This document shows positions 5,747-6,266 of a DNA stretch of 6,266 bases, one piece after another (within the stretch, counting starts at the first letter, position 1; each line of letters opens with the position of its first letter). The stretch lies in assembly GCA_023381945.1 (NCBI GenBank), contig JAMCQY010000061.1, forward strand, positions 1-6,266, written 5' to 3'. A program made the translations under genes and the position numbers. This DNA comes from Deltaproteobacteria bacterium (lineage in GTDB: Bacteria; Desulfobacterota; Desulfobaccia; Desulfobaccales; 0-14-0-80-60-11). A model generated the notes under the pieces. It was not told the origin of the DNA. It saw nothing but the letters and a program-made list of their open reading frames with translations, and made no database searches.

Positions 5747-6266
5747 TCACCCCTCACCCATCGTTAAATTATAGGCCAGATTGTCCAGTTTGACGGTGAA
5801 ATCCACGTTCTCCACTGCCATGCCTTCCGGCACCTGTAACTGAATCGGGGCAAAATTGAGGATGGCCTTGACGCCCGCGGCGATCAGGCGCATGGCCGCC
5901 ATCTGCGCCTTGGCGGCCGGAGTGGCGATAACCCCGATCTCCACGCCTTTTTCCTTGACCACCTTTTCCAGATCGTCCATATGGTGGATGATCTGGCCGC
6001 TGGGGACTCGGCGGCCCACCTTGGCCGGGTCCACATCGAAAACCGCCACAAATTCGTAGCCCTGGCGAATGAAATTCTGATGGGCCAGCAGGGCCGAGCC
6101 CAGGTTGCCGATGCCCAGCAGGGCCATTTTCCAGGTCTTGTTCAGGCCCAGGATACGTTTGATTTCAAAGAGCAGTTCCTTGACGAAATAGCCTACCCCC
6201 CGGATGCCGAACTCGCCGAAGTAAGCCAGGTCTTTACGAATCTGGGCCGGGTTGATGCCGCACTTT
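5747..6266 (-). CDS. rex: Redox-sensing transcriptional repressor Rex (N-terminus beyond window)
   Basis: Rex is a dimeric repressor that binds operators when NAD+ dominates and releases them when NADH rises, controlling fermentative, respiratory and hydrogenase-type genes. The gene enters from the right edge; 172 codons plus stop are visible of roughly 210, and the winged-helix start is missing. Visible residues begin KCGINPAQIRKDLAYFGEFG, the conserved end of the DNA-binding domain and linker, then GVGYFVKELL. The Rossmann NAD(H) motif is GIGNLGSALL (visible residues 51-60), followed by VAVFDVDPAKVGR at the end of beta-2. The C-terminal stretch ILNFAPIQLQVPEGMAVENV leads to the domain-swap helix (KLDNLAYNL). 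The first in-frame ATG inside the window (complement of 6125-6127) is internal, not the start. Promoter and operator lie outside the window. Confidence 0.96.
   Translation of the reverse strand, partial: KCGINPAQIRKDLAYFGEFGIRGVGYFVKELLFEIKRILGLNKTWKMALLGIGNLGSALLAHQNFIRQGYEFVAVFDVDPAKVGRRVPSGQIIHHMDDLEKVVKEKGVEIGVIATPAAKAQMAAMRLIAAGVKAILNFAPIQLQVPEGMAVENVDFTVKLDNLAYNLTMGEG

Overview
The window looks like a chromosomal segment of a moderately GC-rich, anaerobic-type bacterium, most likely in the Desulfobacterota (former Deltaproteobacteria) or a close relative. This is inferred from the style of the UvrA and Rex proteins, a near-consensus sigma-54 promoter and a REP-associated transposase; no rRNA or other definitive marker is present. 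Coding density is moderate, with AT-rich intergenic regions between GC-rich core genes.

Layout, left to right. Bases 1-346 carry no convincing gene, only a short start-less open frame on the minus strand. On the plus strand, a small basic protein with an AT-hook-like tail (347-610) lies 28 bp upstream of a complete uvrA (639-3452), the damage-recognition ATPase of nucleotide excision repair. An AT-rich gap of nearly 300 bp follows. It ends in a sigma-54 -24/-12 element (3723-3738) that drives an orphan NarL/FixJ-type response regulator (3771-4451). Downstream, a sigma-70-like promoter (4497-4524) precedes an unannotated-looking 44-codon ORF for a single-pass membrane peptide (4565-4699).

Bases 4823-5418 form a compact 596-bp mobile unit. 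A RAYT-type Y1/HUH transposase on the minus strand is enclosed by two perfect 31-bp inverted repeats. Each repeat folds into a 10-bp hairpin with a 4-nt loop and carries a T-run pointing into the element. The left repeat therefore also looks like the terminator of the plus-strand small-ORF transcript, and the right repeat like the terminator of the minus-strand rex transcript.

The right end, on the minus strand, holds a 5'-truncated rex (NADH/NAD+-sensing repressor, running off the window) followed by a low-GC, acidic protein of unknown function (5445-5744). The Shine-Dalgarno of that gene lies within the last codons of rex.

The most interesting parts are the REPtron-like element with dual-use repeats, the sigma-54-controlled orphan regulator whose promoter rules out the longest ORF start, and the strongly promoted micro-membrane protein beside it. 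I see no phage, CRISPR, rRNA or tRNA features, and no wholly new multi-gene system.
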